From Pseudomonas sp. JM0905a (GTDB lineage Bacteria; Pseudomonadota; Gammaproteobacteria; Pseudomonadales; Pseudomonadaceae): DNA of 64,000 nt. The notes beneath the pieces were generated by a model. The model had not been told where the DNA came from. It did not search any database and saw only the letters and a list, made by a program, of their open reading frames with translations. Positions within the stretch are counted from its first letter, which is position 1. Every line of letters starts with the position of its first letter. Of this stretch, positions 18,123 through 27,178 are shown piece by piece. The DNA lies in assembly GCF_014700075.1 (NCBI RefSeq), contig NZ_JACXBU010000005.1:248001-312000 (forward strand), given 5' to 3'. The position numbers were made by a program, and so were the translations under genes.

Positions 18123-18758
18123 TCAGGGCGCATAGGCCCTGATGAACAGCTCCACCACTTCCCGCACGTGCTGTTCGGCGTCTTCCCCTTCCAGGGCAGC
18201 GCCGCAGCCGATCAGCAGGCGGAAGTTATGTCCTCCCTTGATCAGGCAGAAAAAATGCTCGGCAGCATTCTGCGCGTGTTCGATGCGCAGCTTGCCGGCC
18301 TGGTTGGCCTGGGCCAGCAGCCCGGTCATTTCCTGCAGGATCTGCAGCGGCCCCGCCTCGTAGAACATCCGTGACAACTTCGCGTCCTGGTTGGCCATGG
18401 CCACCATCACGCGGTGCAGCTCCAGGGATTCGCGGCTGTTGATCAGCTGGTGGAAGCTGCGTCCGATGTTCAGCAGCACGCTCTCGATGCTGGCATCTGG
18501 CGGTAGCTCGAACAGCAGCTCCGGCAGCTGCTCCTCGCATTTGGCCTTCACCGCGGCGGAGAACAGCGTCTCCTTGTCGGTGAAATGGCTGTACACGGTC
18601 AGCTTGGACACTCCGGCCTCGGCGGCGATGGCGTCCATGCTGCTGCCGTCGTAGCCGTTTCGTAGGAAAAGATTCTTCGCGGCTTCGAGAATTGCCTTTC
18701 TTTTAGCCGGATCTTTTGGGCGGCCTGGGCCGCTGGTCGGAAACGAATTGTCAGACAT
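18123..18758 (-). CDS. mexL: TetR-family repressor of the MexJK efflux operon
   Basis: The 211-residue protein has an N-terminal TetR helix-turn-helix (ILEAAKNLFLRNGYDGSSMDAIAAEAGVSKLTVYSHF) and a helical regulatory domain. It is divergent from mexJK, and the length is close to P. aeruginosa MexL. There, MexL represses mexJK and its own gene from sites in the shared intergenic region. The name rests on this gene order together with protein resemblance. Confidence 0.88.
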   Translation of the reverse strand: MSDNSFPTSGPGRPKDPAKRKAILEAAKNLFLRNGYDGSSMDAIAAEAGVSKLTVYSHFTDKETLFSAAVKAKCEEQLPELLFELPPDASIESVLLNIGRSFHQLINSRESLELHRVMVAMANQDAKLSRMFYEAGPLQILQEMTGLLAQANQAGKLRIEHAQNAAEHFFCLIKGGHNFRLLIGCGAALEGEDAEQHVREVVELFIRAYAP

Positions 18759-18850
18759 TTCTTTCTAAATACTGGACTGGTGAGTTTGCTATTTTTACTA
18801 TACCCAGCAGTATAAATATTCCAGCTGCTCTTCGCGAAAGGTCATTCATC
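18759..18850. promoter_or_regulatory. mexL-mexJ divergent promoter/operator region
   Basis: This AT-rich 92-base spacer contrasts with its GC-rich neighbours. AAATACTG (18767-18774) is the inverse of a GTAT-containing half-site at 18809-18815, making an imperfect dyad (ATACTG..CTGG against CCAG.AGTAT). As I recall, MexL operators in P. aeruginosa contain GTATTT inverted repeats, which fits. TTGCTA (18786-18791) and TATAAA (18811-18816), 19 bases apart, may be the mexJ promoter. Confidence 0.6.
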
Positions 18851-19954
18851 ATGTTTCGCCATGCCTTGCCCCTCGCTTTGCCCCTTTCCCTCTCCCTGTT
18901 GATCACGGCCTGCGGCAATGGGGAGCCTGTGCAACAGGTGGTGCGTCCGGCCATGGTGGTGCAGCCCGAGCCTGCTGCGGAGGCGGTGGACACCTTCCCC
19001 GGTGAAGTGCGCTCGCGCTACGAGCCCGATCTGGCCTTCCGCATCGGCGGCAAGATATCCAAGCGTCTTGTGGAAGTGGGGCAGCGGGTGAAGAAGGACC
19101 AGTCCCTGGCCGAACTGGACCCGGAGGACGTGCGCCTGCAACTGGAGGCCAGTCGGGCCCAGGTCGCCGCGGCCGAGGCCAACCTCAAGCTGGTGCGTGC
19201 CGAACGTGATCGTTACCGCACCCTGCTGGACCGCCAGATGATCAGCCACTCCCAGTACGACAATGTGGAGAACCAGTACCGCGCGGGCGAGGCGCGGGTG
19301 AAGCAGATCAAGGCCGAGTTCAACGTCGCCAGCAACCAGGCCGCCTACACCGTGTTGCGCGCGTCCCAGGATGGCGTGATCGCCAGTCGCCGGGCGGAAG
19401 TGGGGCAGGTGGTGGCCGCCGGACAGACAGTCTTTACCCTGGCTGCGGACGGCGAGCGTGAAGTGCTGATCAGCCTGCCGGAACATGCCATCGACCGCTT
19501 CAAGGTCGGCCAGGAGGTGGCGGTCGAATTGTGGTCGCTGCCCGGTCAGCGCTTCCCGGCGCGTATCCGAGAGCTGGCGCCGGCTGCCGATTCGCAGTCG
19601 CGCACCTTCGCCGCGCGTGTCGCCTTCGCCGATGGCAAGGTCCCGGCGGAGCTGGGGCAGAGCGCCCGCGTCTTCATTCGCAGCAACGGTTCCGTTCCCC
19701 TTTCCGTACCGCTCTCGGCGCTGACCGCCGAAGCGGGCCAGCCTTATGTCTGGGTGGTGGATCCCAAGGACTCCACCCTCAAGCGCCGCCTGGTGCGTGT
19801 CGGCCCCTATGGCGAGGACCGGGTGCCGGTTCTCGAAGGTCTGAAGCCCGACGACTGGGTTGTGGCCGCCGGCGTGCAGGTGCTGCGCGAAGGCCAGCAG
19901 GTGCGGCCGGTGGACCGCGCCAATCGTTCGGTGAAGATGCTGGCCAAGGAGTAA
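18851..19954 (+). CDS. mexJ: MexJ, periplasmic adaptor of an RND efflux pump
   Basis: The 367-residue protein has a lipoprotein signal peptide with lipobox LITAC (Cys21), then the lipoyl/barrel-sandwich hybrid halves around a coiled-coil hairpin (about residues 85-160), and a beta-barrel domain. The length equals the P. aeruginosa MexJ I recall. ATG 18851 has AAGG ten bases upstream; an in-frame start at 18716 would run through the operator. The stop is six bases before mexK. Confidence 0.93.
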   Translation: MFRHALPLALPLSLSLLITACGNGEPVQQVVRPAMVVQPEPAAEAVDTFPGEVRSRYEPDLAFRIGGKISKRLVEVGQRVKKDQSLAELDPEDVRLQLEASRAQVAAAEANLKLVRAERDRYRTLLDRQMISHSQYDNVENQYRAGEARVKQIKAEFNVASNQAAYTVLRASQDGVIASRRAEVGQVVAAGQTVFTLAADGEREVLISLPEHAIDRFKVGQEVAVELWSLPGQRFPARIRELAPAADSQSRTFAARVAFADGKVPAELGQSARVFIRSNGSVPLSVPLSALTAEAGQPYVWVVDPKDSTLKRRLVRVGPYGEDRVPVLEGLKPDDWVVAAGVQVLREGQQVRPVDRANRSVKMLAKE

Positions 19955-19960
19955 GGCGTC

Positions 19961-22900
19961 GTGAACTTCAACCTTTCCGCCTGGGCGCTGAAGAACCGCC
20001 AGATCGTCCTCTACATCATGCTGCTGCTGGGCATAGTCGGGGCCATTTCGTACACCAAGCTGGGTCAGAGCGAGGACCCGCCCTTCACCTTCAAGGCCAT
20101 GGTGATTCGCACCAACTGGCCGGGCGCCAGCGCCGAGGAAGTGTCCCGCCAGGTCACCGAACGCATCGAGAAGAAGCTGATGGAGACCGGCGAGTACGAC
20201 AAGATCATCTCCTTCTCCCGCCCCGGCGAATCGCAGGTGACCTTCATCGCCCGCGACTCCATGCACTCCAACGAGATTCCCGAGCTCTGGTACCAGGTCC
20301 GCAAGAAGATCAGCGACATTCGCCACACCTTGCCACCGGGTATCCAGGGCCCGTTCTTCAACGACGAGTTCGGCACCACCTTCGGCAACATTTATGCGCT
20401 GACCGGCGAGGGCTTCGACTACGCCGTGCTCAAGGACTATGCCGACCGCATCCAGCTGCAACTGCAGCGGGTCAAGGATGTGGGCAAGGTGGAGCTGCTC
20501 GGCCTGCAGGACGAGAAGATCTGGATCGAACTCTCCAACGTGAAGCTGGCGACCCTGGGGCTGCCCCTCGCCGCCGTGCAGCAGGCCCTGGAAGAGCAGA
20601 ACGCCGTGGCCGCCGCCGGGTTCTTCGAGACACCGAGCGACCGCGTGCAGCTGCGGGTTTCCGGCCGCTTCGATTCGGTGAAGGAAATCCGCGACTTCCC
20701 CATCCGCGTGGGTGACCGAACCTTCCGCATCGGCGACGTCGCGGAAGTGCGTCGCGGCTTCAATGACCCGCCGGCACCGCGCATGCGCTTCATGGGCGAG
20801 GACGCCATCGGCCTGGCCGTATCCATGAAGCCCGGCGGCGACATCCTGGTACTCGGCCAGGCACTGGAGCAGGAGTTCGCCCGACTGCAGCAGAACCTGC
20901 CGGCCGGCATGCAGCTGCGCAAGGTGTCCGACCAGCCGGCGGCGGTGAAGACCGGGGTAGGGGAGTTCGTTCGCGTACTCACCGAGGCCTTGGTCATCGT
21001 GCTGCTGGTGAGTTTCTTCTCCCTCGGCCTGCGCACCGGCCTGGTGGTGGCGCTGTCCATCCCGCTGGTGCTGGCGATGACCTTCGCCACGATGTACTAC
21101 CTCGGCATCGGCCTGCACAAGATTTCCCTCGGCGCGCTGGTGCTGGCGCTCGGGCTCTTGGTGGACGACGCGATCATCGCGGTGGAAATGATGGCCATCA
21201 AGATGGAGCAGGGCTACGACCGCCTCAAGGCGGCCAGCTATGCCTGGAGCAGCACGGCGTTCCCGATGCTCACCGGCACCCTGATCACCGCCGCCGGTTT
21301 CCTGCCCATCGCCACCGCGCAATCCGGTACTGGCGAGTACACCCGCTCGATCTTCCAGGTGGTGACCATCGCCCTGGTAGTGTCCTGGATTGCCGCGGTG
21401 ATGTTCGTCCCCTATCTGGGCGACCGCCTGCTGCCCGATCTGGCCAAGCTGCACGCGAAGAAACATGGCGGCAGCGACAAGGGACACGACCCTTATGGCA
21501 CGCCCTTCTACCAGCGCGTCCGTCGAGTGGTGGAGTGGTGCGTGCGGCGGCGCAAGACGGTGATCCTGCTGACCCTGGCCGCGTTCGTCGCCTCCATCGC
21601 GCTGTTCCGGTTCGTGCCGCAGCAGTTTTTCCCGTCCTCCGGCCGCCTGGAGCTGATGGTCGACCTCAAGCTGGGCGAGGGGTCGTCACTGGCCAATACC
21701 GAGGTCGAGGTGAAGCGTCTGGAGCAGATGCTGCGCGACCACCCGGGTGTGGATAACTACGTGGCCTACGTCGGCACCGGCTCGCCGCGTTTCTACCTGC
21801 CGCTGGACCAGCAACTGCCCGCGGCGAGCTTCGCCCAGTTCGTGGTGCTGGCGAAATCCATCGAGTCCCGCGAGGAAATCCGCAGCTGGCTGATCCAGGT
21901 GCTGAACGATGATTTCCCCACCCTGCGCAGCCGTATCTCGCGCCTGGAGAACGGCCCGCCGGTGGGCTACCCGGTGCAGTTCCGCGTATCCGGCGAACAC
22001 ATCGACGAAGTTCGCGCGCTGGCGCGCAAGGTGGCCGACAAGGTGCGCGATAACCCACACGTGGTGAACGTACACCTGGACTGGGAAGAGCCGAGCAAGG
22101 TGGTGCGGCTGAACATCGACCAGGACCGCGCCCGCGCCATGGGTGTGAGCACTGCCGACCTGTCGAAATTCCTGCAGAGCTCCCTGACCGGTGCCCCGGT
22201 GAGCCAGTACCGCGAAGACAACGAGCTGATCGAGATCCTCCTGCGCGGCACGGTGCGTGAACGCCAGGAACTTGCTCTGTTGCCGAGCCTGGCGGTGCCC
22301 ACGGACAACGGTCACAGCGTGCCGCTGTCGCAGATCGCCACCCTGGAATACGGTTTCGAGGAAGGCATCATCTGGCACCGCAACCGCCTGCCCACCGTAA
22401 CCGTGCGTGCCGACATCTACGACAAGTCGTTGCCGGCCAGCCTGGTGAAGGACATCTCGCCGACGCTGGACCCGATCCGCGCCGAGCTGCCGGACGGCTA
22501 CCTGCTGGAAGTCGGCGGTACGGTGGAAGACTCCGCCCGTGGCCAGCGCTCGGTGAACGCCGGCATGCCGCTGTTCGTCGTGGTCGTGCTGACCTTGCTG
22601 ATGCTGCAGCTGAAGAGCTTCTCGCGATCGGCCATGGTGTTCCTCACCGCGCCCCTGGGGCTGATCGGCGTGACCCTGTTCCTCCTGGTGTTCCGGCAGC
22701 CCTTTGGCTTCGTCGCCATGCTCGGCACCATCGCCCTGGCGGGGATGATCATGCGTAACTCGGTGATACTGGTGGACCAGATCGAACAGGACATCGCCCA
22801 TGGCCTGGACCGCTGGCACGCCATCATCGAAGCCACGGTACGGCGCTTCCGTCCCATCGTGCTCACCGCGCTGGCTGCGGTGCTGGCGATGATCCCGCTG

Positions 22901-23077
22901 TCGCGCAGCGTGTTCTTCGGCCCCATGGCCGTGGCCATCATGGGCGGGCTGATCGTCGCCACCGCCCTGACCCTGCTGTTCCTGCCGGCGCTCTACGCCG
23001 CCTGGTTCCGGGTCAAGCCCGCCGAGGCGGAACAGGCCCAGCCGGCGCTGGCATCCGATCCGCAGCCTAGCCACTGA
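19961..23077 (+). CDS. mexK: MexK, RND-family drug/proton antiporter
   Basis: This 1038-residue inner-membrane transporter has the two-fold RND layout: an N-terminal membrane helix, a large periplasmic loop, a helix bundle, then a second repeat. GLLVDDAIIAVE carries the proton-relay aspartates of helix 4. The gene starts with GTG 19961, preceded by AAGGAG nine bases upstream and coupled closely to mexJ. In P. aeruginosa MexJK exports triclosan and erythromycin and borrows an outer-membrane channel (OpmH or OprM). No channel gene is present here either. Confidence 0.94.
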   Translation: MNFNLSAWALKNRQIVLYIMLLLGIVGAISYTKLGQSEDPPFTFKAMVIRTNWPGASAEEVSRQVTERIEKKLMETGEYDKIISFSRPGESQVTFIARDSMHSNEIPELWYQVRKKISDIRHTLPPGIQGPFFNDEFGTTFGNIYALTGEGFDYAVLKDYADRIQLQLQRVKDVGKVELLGLQDEKIWIELSNVKLATLGLPLAAVQQALEEQNAVAAAGFFETPSDRVQLRVSGRFDSVKEIRDFPIRVGDRTFRIGDVAEVRRGFNDPPAPRMRFMGEDAIGLAVSMKPGGDILVLGQALEQEFARLQQNLPAGMQLRKVSDQPAAVKTGVGEFVRVLTEALVIVLLVSFFSLGLRTGLVVALSIPLVLAMTFATMYYLGIGLHKISLGALVLALGLLVDDAIIAVEMMAIKMEQGYDRLKAASYAWSSTAFPMLTGTLITAAGFLPIATAQSGTGEYTRSIFQVVTIALVVSWIAAVMFVPYLGDRLLPDLAKLHAKKHGGSDKGHDPYGTPFYQRVRRVVEWCVRRRKTVILLTLAAFVASIALFRFVPQQFFPSSGRLELMVDLKLGEGSSLANTEVEVKRLEQMLRDHPGVDNYVAYVGTGSPRFYLPLDQQLPAASFAQFVVLAKSIESREEIRSWLIQVLNDDFPTLRSRISRLENGPPVGYPVQFRVSGEHIDEVRALARKVADKVRDNPHVVNVHLDWEEPSKVVRLNIDQDRARAMGVSTADLSKFLQSSLTGAPVSQYREDNELIEILLRGTVRERQELALLPSLAVPTDNGHSVPLSQIATLEYGFEEGIIWHRNRLPTVTVRADIYDKSLPASLVKDISPTLDPIRAELPDGYLLEVGGTVEDSARGQRSVNAGMPLFVVVVLTLLMLQLKSFSRSAMVFLTAPLGLIGVTLFLLVFRQPFGFVAMLGTIALAGMIMRNSVILVDQIEQDIAHGLDRWHAIIEATVRRFRPIVLTALAAVLAMIPLSRSVFFGPMAVAIMGGLIVATALTLLFLPALYAAWFRVKPAEAEQAQPALASDPQPSH

Positions 23078-23081
23078 CGAC

Positions 23082-23105
23082 AAAGGCCCCTCGGGGGCCT
23101 TTTTC
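23082..23105 (+). terminator. Rho-independent terminator after mexK
   Basis: Arms AAAGGCCCC (23082-23090) and GGGGCCTTT (23094-23102) surround TCG, followed by more T, five bases after the mexK stop. Confidence 0.93.
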
Positions 23106-23228
23106 ATGGGCGCGTCGGCCATTTCTGCCAATCATCCGGCTGGTTCCTCCCCGGCCCTTGGCGCCGTGGGCATGCGCGCAGAGACTGACCGGGCTTGCCT
23201 CAGCCCATGATCACAAGATGAGGTGCCC

Positions 23229-24386
23229 ATGCAGCACGCGACCCAGGTGGAATTGCTCAAGCGAACCCTGGCCCTGGTGGAACAGGGCGTATCCGAATGC
23301 GTCGAGTCGCCGTCGGCGCTGCCGGTGGATGTCTACCTCGACGAGCAGCGCTACCGCCGTGAACGGGACGAGATACTCCGCCGTGAGCCTTTGCTGGTAG
23401 CCCGCTCCGGCGAAATTCCCACCGGCCACTTCATCACCCGTGACCTGCTGACACCGCTGCTGCTGACCCGTGACGAGCAGGGCCGACTGCGCGGTTTCCT
23501 CAACGTCTGCAAGCACCGCGGCACTCAATTGGTGGGTGATGCGGCGGGGCGCAACCGGGTCTTCGTCTGCCCTTACCATGCATGGGCGTACAACCCGGAC
23601 GGGCAGCTTCGGGGCATTCCCCACGGCTATGGTTTCGACGGCATCGATCGCGCGTGCCTGAACCTTACCGAGGTGCCGGTCGCCGAACGCTTCGGTGCCG
23701 TCTGGGCACGTCACTCTCCGGGGCCGGCGCTGGACATGGACGCCTTCTTCGGCGAGCGGATCCTGGCTGACTTCGACAGCTTCGCCTTGGACGATCACGT
23801 GATCTTCGATCCCCAGGACATCCGTCGTCCCGTGAACTGGAAGCTGACCATCGACACCTTCCTGGAGAACTACCATGTCACCAAGGCGCACCAGGCCACC
23901 ATCGACCATCTGTTCTGGCCCAATCTGGGCCTGTTCGAGCGCTTCGGTCGGCACATCCGCAACTACTACGTGAAGCGCAACCTGCGGGAAATCCTCGACC
24001 AGCCGGAGCAGGACTGGGACCTGCGGCGCCACGGCAACCTCCTGTACTTCCTCTGGCCCAATACCCTGGTGCTGGTGGAACCGGACCATATCGACTTCTC
24101 CAGCGTGTTCCCCGACGGCCCGCTGGCGACTCGCGTGCTCGGGCACACCTTGCTGCCGGAAGCGCCGGCGACGGAAAAGGCGCAGCGCTATTTCGAGAAG
24201 AACAACGCCATACTCTATTCGGCCCTGGAGGAGGACTTTGCCATGGCGGCGCGGGTGCAGGCAGGGATCCAGGCCGGGGCCAGCGACCGGCTTTGGCATG
24301 GGCGGTTCGAGCAGGCGCTGAGGTGGTTCCATCAGGGGTTGGATGAAGTGCTGGATGATGTGCGGGTGGAGGTTGTGGGAAGGTGA
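23229..24386 (+). CDS. Stand-alone Rieske non-haem iron oxygenase, alpha subunit
   Basis: The 385-residue protein has a Rieske centre C94-x-H96...C114-xx-H117 (CKHRG and CPYHAW) with 17 residues between the halves. The mononuclear iron site is H216-xxxx-H221, with D335 in ALEEDFAMAARVQ as the likely third ligand. All catalytic residues are present. This layout resembles ring-hydroxylating and amine-type Rieske oxygenases, and the substrate is unknown. No reductase, ferredoxin or beta subunit lies nearby, so electrons must come from elsewhere. GAGG five bases before ATG 23229 favours it over GTG 23223. Confidence 0.88.
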   Translation: MQHATQVELLKRTLALVEQGVSECVESPSALPVDVYLDEQRYRRERDEILRREPLLVARSGEIPTGHFITRDLLTPLLLTRDEQGRLRGFLNVCKHRGTQLVGDAAGRNRVFVCPYHAWAYNPDGQLRGIPHGYGFDGIDRACLNLTEVPVAERFGAVWARHSPGPALDMDAFFGERILADFDSFALDDHVIFDPQDIRRPVNWKLTIDTFLENYHVTKAHQATIDHLFWPNLGLFERFGRHIRNYYVKRNLREILDQPEQDWDLRRHGNLLYFLWPNTLVLVEPDHIDFSSVFPDGPLATRVLGHTLLPEAPATEKAQRYFEKNNAILYSALEEDFAMAARVQAGIQAGASDRLWHGRFEQALRWFHQGLDEVLDDVRVEVVGR

Positions 24387-24691
24387 GGGCAGAACAGATT
24401 GGCAATCTTGTGTGGTTGCTGCTGATCGGGGCCGTGCCGACGGACGTTGCCCTCACCCCCAGCCCCTCTCCCAAAGGTAGAGGGGTGACTCGCGCCGGCG
24501 AGGGAAGTCCGGCGCAGCCGGACCCGGATGCAGGGGCAAGCCCTTTTGGTTTCTTTTGGGTGGTGCGGCATTCCGACGACTGCCAAAAGAGACTCGCCGG
24601 GAGGCGAAACAGAAACCTGACGCCCACTCGGCAATGAGCTGGACATCCATCTCCCAAATTTCCAATTCACCGGAACCAATCTGATACCCAC
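24387..24691. repeat. Gene-free spacer with repeat-like sequence
   Basis: No coding sequence is evident. CCCCTC and GAGGGG form a small inverted repeat at about 24465-24486. A stretch at about 24530-24610 (GCAAGCCCTTTTGG, then CCAAAAGAGACTCGCCG) resembles a common Pseudomonas intergenic repeat built around CAAAAG and CTTTTG blocks. The copy-number claim is from memory of such genomes, not from this window. Confidence 0.5.
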
Positions 24692-24717
24692 AAAAAAGCC
24701 CGGCATCAAGCCGGGCT
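24692..24717 (-). terminator. Rho-independent terminator for the DUF4197 gene
   Basis: Read on the minus strand, arms AGCCCGGC and GCCGGGCT surround TTGAT and run into TTTTTTG, about 20 bases after the DUF4197 gene stop. Confidence 0.92.
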
Positions 24718-24737
24718 CCTTCACTGCGTTGCGACGC

Positions 24738-25415
24738 TCAAAGCGCGCCGAACACCTTCTTTGCCAGGCTGGTAGCCGCACCTGCCGGATTCTGGCGAAT
24801 GCTGGCTTCCTGTTCGGCGATCATCTTGAACAGGCCGTCCAGGGCTTCCTCAGTCACGTAGTTCTCGACATTGGCACTCTTGGCGTCCACCACGCCGAAG
24901 CTCGCGGCCTGGCCGGCGAAGCTGTTGTACTGTTGGGCCAGGCCCACCTTGTCGGTGGCCTGCTTGACGATGGGTAGGAACTTCGCGCGCAGCTGGTCGC
25001 GGCTGGTCTTGTTCAGGTATTGGGTCGCGGCGTCGTCCGGGCCGCTGAGGATGCTCTTGGCATCCTGCACGGTCATTTTCTTCACGGCGTCCACCAGCAG
25101 TGCCTGGGCTTGCGGTACCGCGGCTTCGGCGGCCTTGTTCATGGTCGCTTCCAGTTGTTCAACCTGAGCGCCCATACCCATCATCTTCATGGTCTTGGCA
25201 GCCTTGCCGAGGTTGCCCGGCAGCTCGATGCGCACGTCGGGGTTACTGGAAAAGCCACCCGGCTTGCCGAGTTGCTGGACGGCAACCTTGGCGCCCTGGG
25301 TCAGGGCATCCTTCAGGCCGCCGCTGGCGTCCTGCTGGCTGAGGTCGGCGAGGGACAGGGCGAAGGCGCTGGCGGAGAGGGCAAGGCCGGCGCAGAGGGT
25401 AGCGAAGCGGATCAT
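24738..25415 (-). CDS. DUF4197-family exported protein
   Basis: The 225-residue protein has a Sec-type signal peptide (MIRFATLCAGLALSASAFA, cleavage near residue 19-20). The helical mature domain follows the DUF4197 pattern: LKDALTQGAKVAVQQLG, then PQAQALLVDAVKKMTVQDAKSIL and DQLRAKFLPIV. It is probably periplasmic. The function is unknown. It lies 43 bases downstream of the YbaY-like gene on the same strand and ends in a strong terminator, so the two may form an operon. Confidence 0.87.
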   Translation of the reverse strand: MIRFATLCAGLALSASAFALSLADLSQQDASGGLKDALTQGAKVAVQQLGKPGGFSSNPDVRIELPGNLGKAAKTMKMMGMGAQVEQLEATMNKAAEAAVPQAQALLVDAVKKMTVQDAKSILSGPDDAATQYLNKTSRDQLRAKFLPIVKQATDKVGLAQQYNSFAGQAASFGVVDAKSANVENYVTEEALDGLFKMIAEQEASIRQNPAGAATSLAKKVFGAL

Positions 25416-25458
25416 GGCTGCATCCTTGTGGCGATGGAGAGGCGGTCTGCCCCGGCAC

Positions 25459-25857
25459 TCAGCGGACCGGGTCGACCTTTACCCGCAGGGGCTGCGGATC
25501 GGAACCATCGAGTTTAACCGAGTGCTGCTCGGTGTTGATGAACATCAGCCGGCCATCCAGTTCGATCCGTGCGCTCACGGCGTAGCGGTGGTCGGGTTGG
25601 ACCTTGGCCGGATCGTAATCGAGGCGGAAGGGCAGGGGTACCTGGCCCTGGATCGGGCCATTCTGCCGCGCCAGCTCCACCGCCGGGGCATCGGCGAGGG
25701 AAACATCCTGAAGGCTGACACTGAGGGTGGCGGCGGGCAGGAGCGCCATGCGCTGCAGGTAGAAGACCTCGCCTTCCAGGTGGCGGGTTTCATTGGCGGG
25801 CTGGCTGGCGCAGGCGGCGAGCAGGCCGCTGGCGAGAATCATGGGCAGTGCTTTCAT
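25459..25857 (-). CDS. YbaY-family lipoprotein
   Basis: This 132-residue protein has a lipobox LLAAC (Cys16) and a single beta-rich domain with RHLEGEVFYLQRMALLPAATLSVSLQDVS. That is the start of the YbaY/'type III secretion chaperone-like' lipoprotein domain. The role is not established. It is followed closely by the DUF4197 gene. Confidence 0.83.
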   Translation of the reverse strand: MKALPMILASGLLAACASQPANETRHLEGEVFYLQRMALLPAATLSVSLQDVSLADAPAVELARQNGPIQGQVPLPFRLDYDPAKVQPDHRYAVSARIELDGRLMFINTEQHSVKLDGSDPQPLRVKVDPVR

Positions 25858-25936
25858 CTGAACCTCAGGGTCGCATGGAATCGATAGGACCCACTATAGA
25901 AGGCAACGTGCGACGGGCCATGGGGCCCGGAAAGAC

Positions 25937-25960
25937 ATCGCCCCCGGTACGGGGGGCGAT
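25937..25960 (-). terminator. Strong hairpin downstream of the coiled-coil gene
   Basis: ATCGCCCCC (25937-25945) and GGGGGCGAT (25952-25960) form a perfect nine-base stem with a six-base loop, 10 bases beyond the stop of the coiled-coil gene read on the minus strand. The T-tract is weak. Confidence 0.65.
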
Positions 25961-25969
25961 GGGGAGAGG

Positions 25970-27178
25970 TCAGTGCTGGCCGTCGTCCAGCGCGGTGCTG
26001 GAGATGGCGTTCAGGGTGTTGTTGAACTGCACCGTTTCGTTGAAGGCCTTGACCAGGGCGCGGAAGCGGTCCTTGGCGGCGATCAGTTGCTTGAGCTTCT
26101 CGGCGAGCTCGTCGTCCTTGCGGTTCAGAGCGGCCTCGCGCTCGTCGAGGGATTCCGCCCGGCGCACCAGGGACTCGGCCAGTTCATCGTTGCGCTGCTT
26201 TTCCAGGCGCAGGGTTTCGGCGAGCTTGGCCGTGTTGCGGTCGCGGGCTTCGACGCTTTCGGCCAGGGCCTTGAGGGCGGTGCTGCGCTCGGCCAGGGCG
26301 CGGGCATTGTCCTCGGCGTTGCGCTCGAGATTGGAGACTTCGCGAGTCAGGCGTGCCTCCAGCAGACGCAGTTGTTCGTCCTTGTCGGCGAGGATGCGTT
26401 CTTTCTCCTGCAACAGGGCCTTGCGCTGCTCCAGGCCTTCCTGCTGCTTCACCGTTTCCAGCTTCTGCTGGGTCAGGCCCTTGGCCATGTCTGCCAGGGA
26501 GTCGAGGGTGCTCTGTACGTCGAACAGGACGCTGTCGGCCTCGCTGTTGGAAACGGTGGGGAGAGTCGGTTGAGGTTGGATCATAGTGGTCGGGTGCTCT
26601 GTCTCCACCGTTGCCGGCTCATTCAGATTTTCAGTTGCCTGTTGGGGCGGTGTGGAGGCCGTGGCGATTTCGGCGTAGTCGCTCGGCAGGTCCTCTATTT
26701 CTTGGGGCGATCCGACTTCTGTTTCTGGTTCTGGCTCGGCAGCTGCCGCAGGTTCGGATTCCGGTTCGGGGACCACCGGCTCCGGACGCGCTTCAGCGCT
26801 AGCTTCTGATACATCCTCTACGTCAACCGACTCGCGCTCGACCTCTTCCGCGATTGAATCTTCTGTCGGCGCGGGCAACTCGGGGGCGGCTTCGACGACT
26901 GCCGGAGAGGTCAGGCTGAAGTCCACACCGAGGGCGCGGCTGTCGATAGGGGAGAAGGACGTCGCTGCAGTGGTGGTTTCATCCGGCAGTGGCGGGCGGG
27001 TCGACGGTAGCGGATCGCCGATGTTGCTGCTTTCGCGGGTGGCGATCAGTTTGCTGATGGATGACCTGTTGATGGACAGGCAGTGGTGATCTCCCGAGAT
27101 GGCTGGGTTTTTGCCGTCGCCGGTAATTTCGCCATTGAGATGAACGAAGTGGAATTCCGTTTTGCTGGCCGTGCTCAC
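25970..27178 (-). CDS. Low-complexity and coiled-coil protein of unknown function
   Basis: The 402-residue protein has three parts. Residues 1-55 are a small, possibly folded segment (EFHFVHLNGEITG, HHCLSINRSSISKLI). About 55-215 are acidic, Pro/Glu/Ala-rich and probably disordered. About 215-380 are a long heptad-rich coiled coil, and the last 20 are polar. There is no signal peptide or membrane segment. The GTG start (27178) overlaps the stop of the small upstream gene as GTGA, so translation should be coupled. An in-frame extension upstream to 27379 would overlap most of that gene and is rejected. The linker appears less GC-rich than neighbouring genes. The layout suggests a scaffold or polymer-forming protein, but this is inference only. 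Confidence 0.78.
   Translation of the reverse strand: MSTASKTEFHFVHLNGEITGDGKNPAISGDHHCLSINRSSISKLIATRESSNIGDPLPSTRPPLPDETTTAATSFSPIDSRALGVDFSLTSPAVVEAAPELPAPTEDSIAEEVERESVDVEDVSEASAEARPEPVVPEPESEPAAAAEPEPETEVGSPQEIEDLPSDYAEIATASTPPQQATENLNEPATVETEHPTTMIQPQPTLPTVSNSEADSVLFDVQSTLDSLADMAKGLTQQKLETVKQQEGLEQRKALLQEKERILADKDEQLRLLEARLTREVSNLERNAEDNARALAERSTALKALAESVEARDRNTAKLAETLRLEKQRNDELAESLVRRAESLDEREAALNRKDDELAEKLKQLIAAKDRFRALVKAFNETVQFNNTLNAISSTALDDGQH

Noticed and set aside
18842-21487. An 881-codon minus-strand frame opposite mexJ and mexK.
   Set aside because: It spans two genes and their junction on the other strand, and shows no protein motif.
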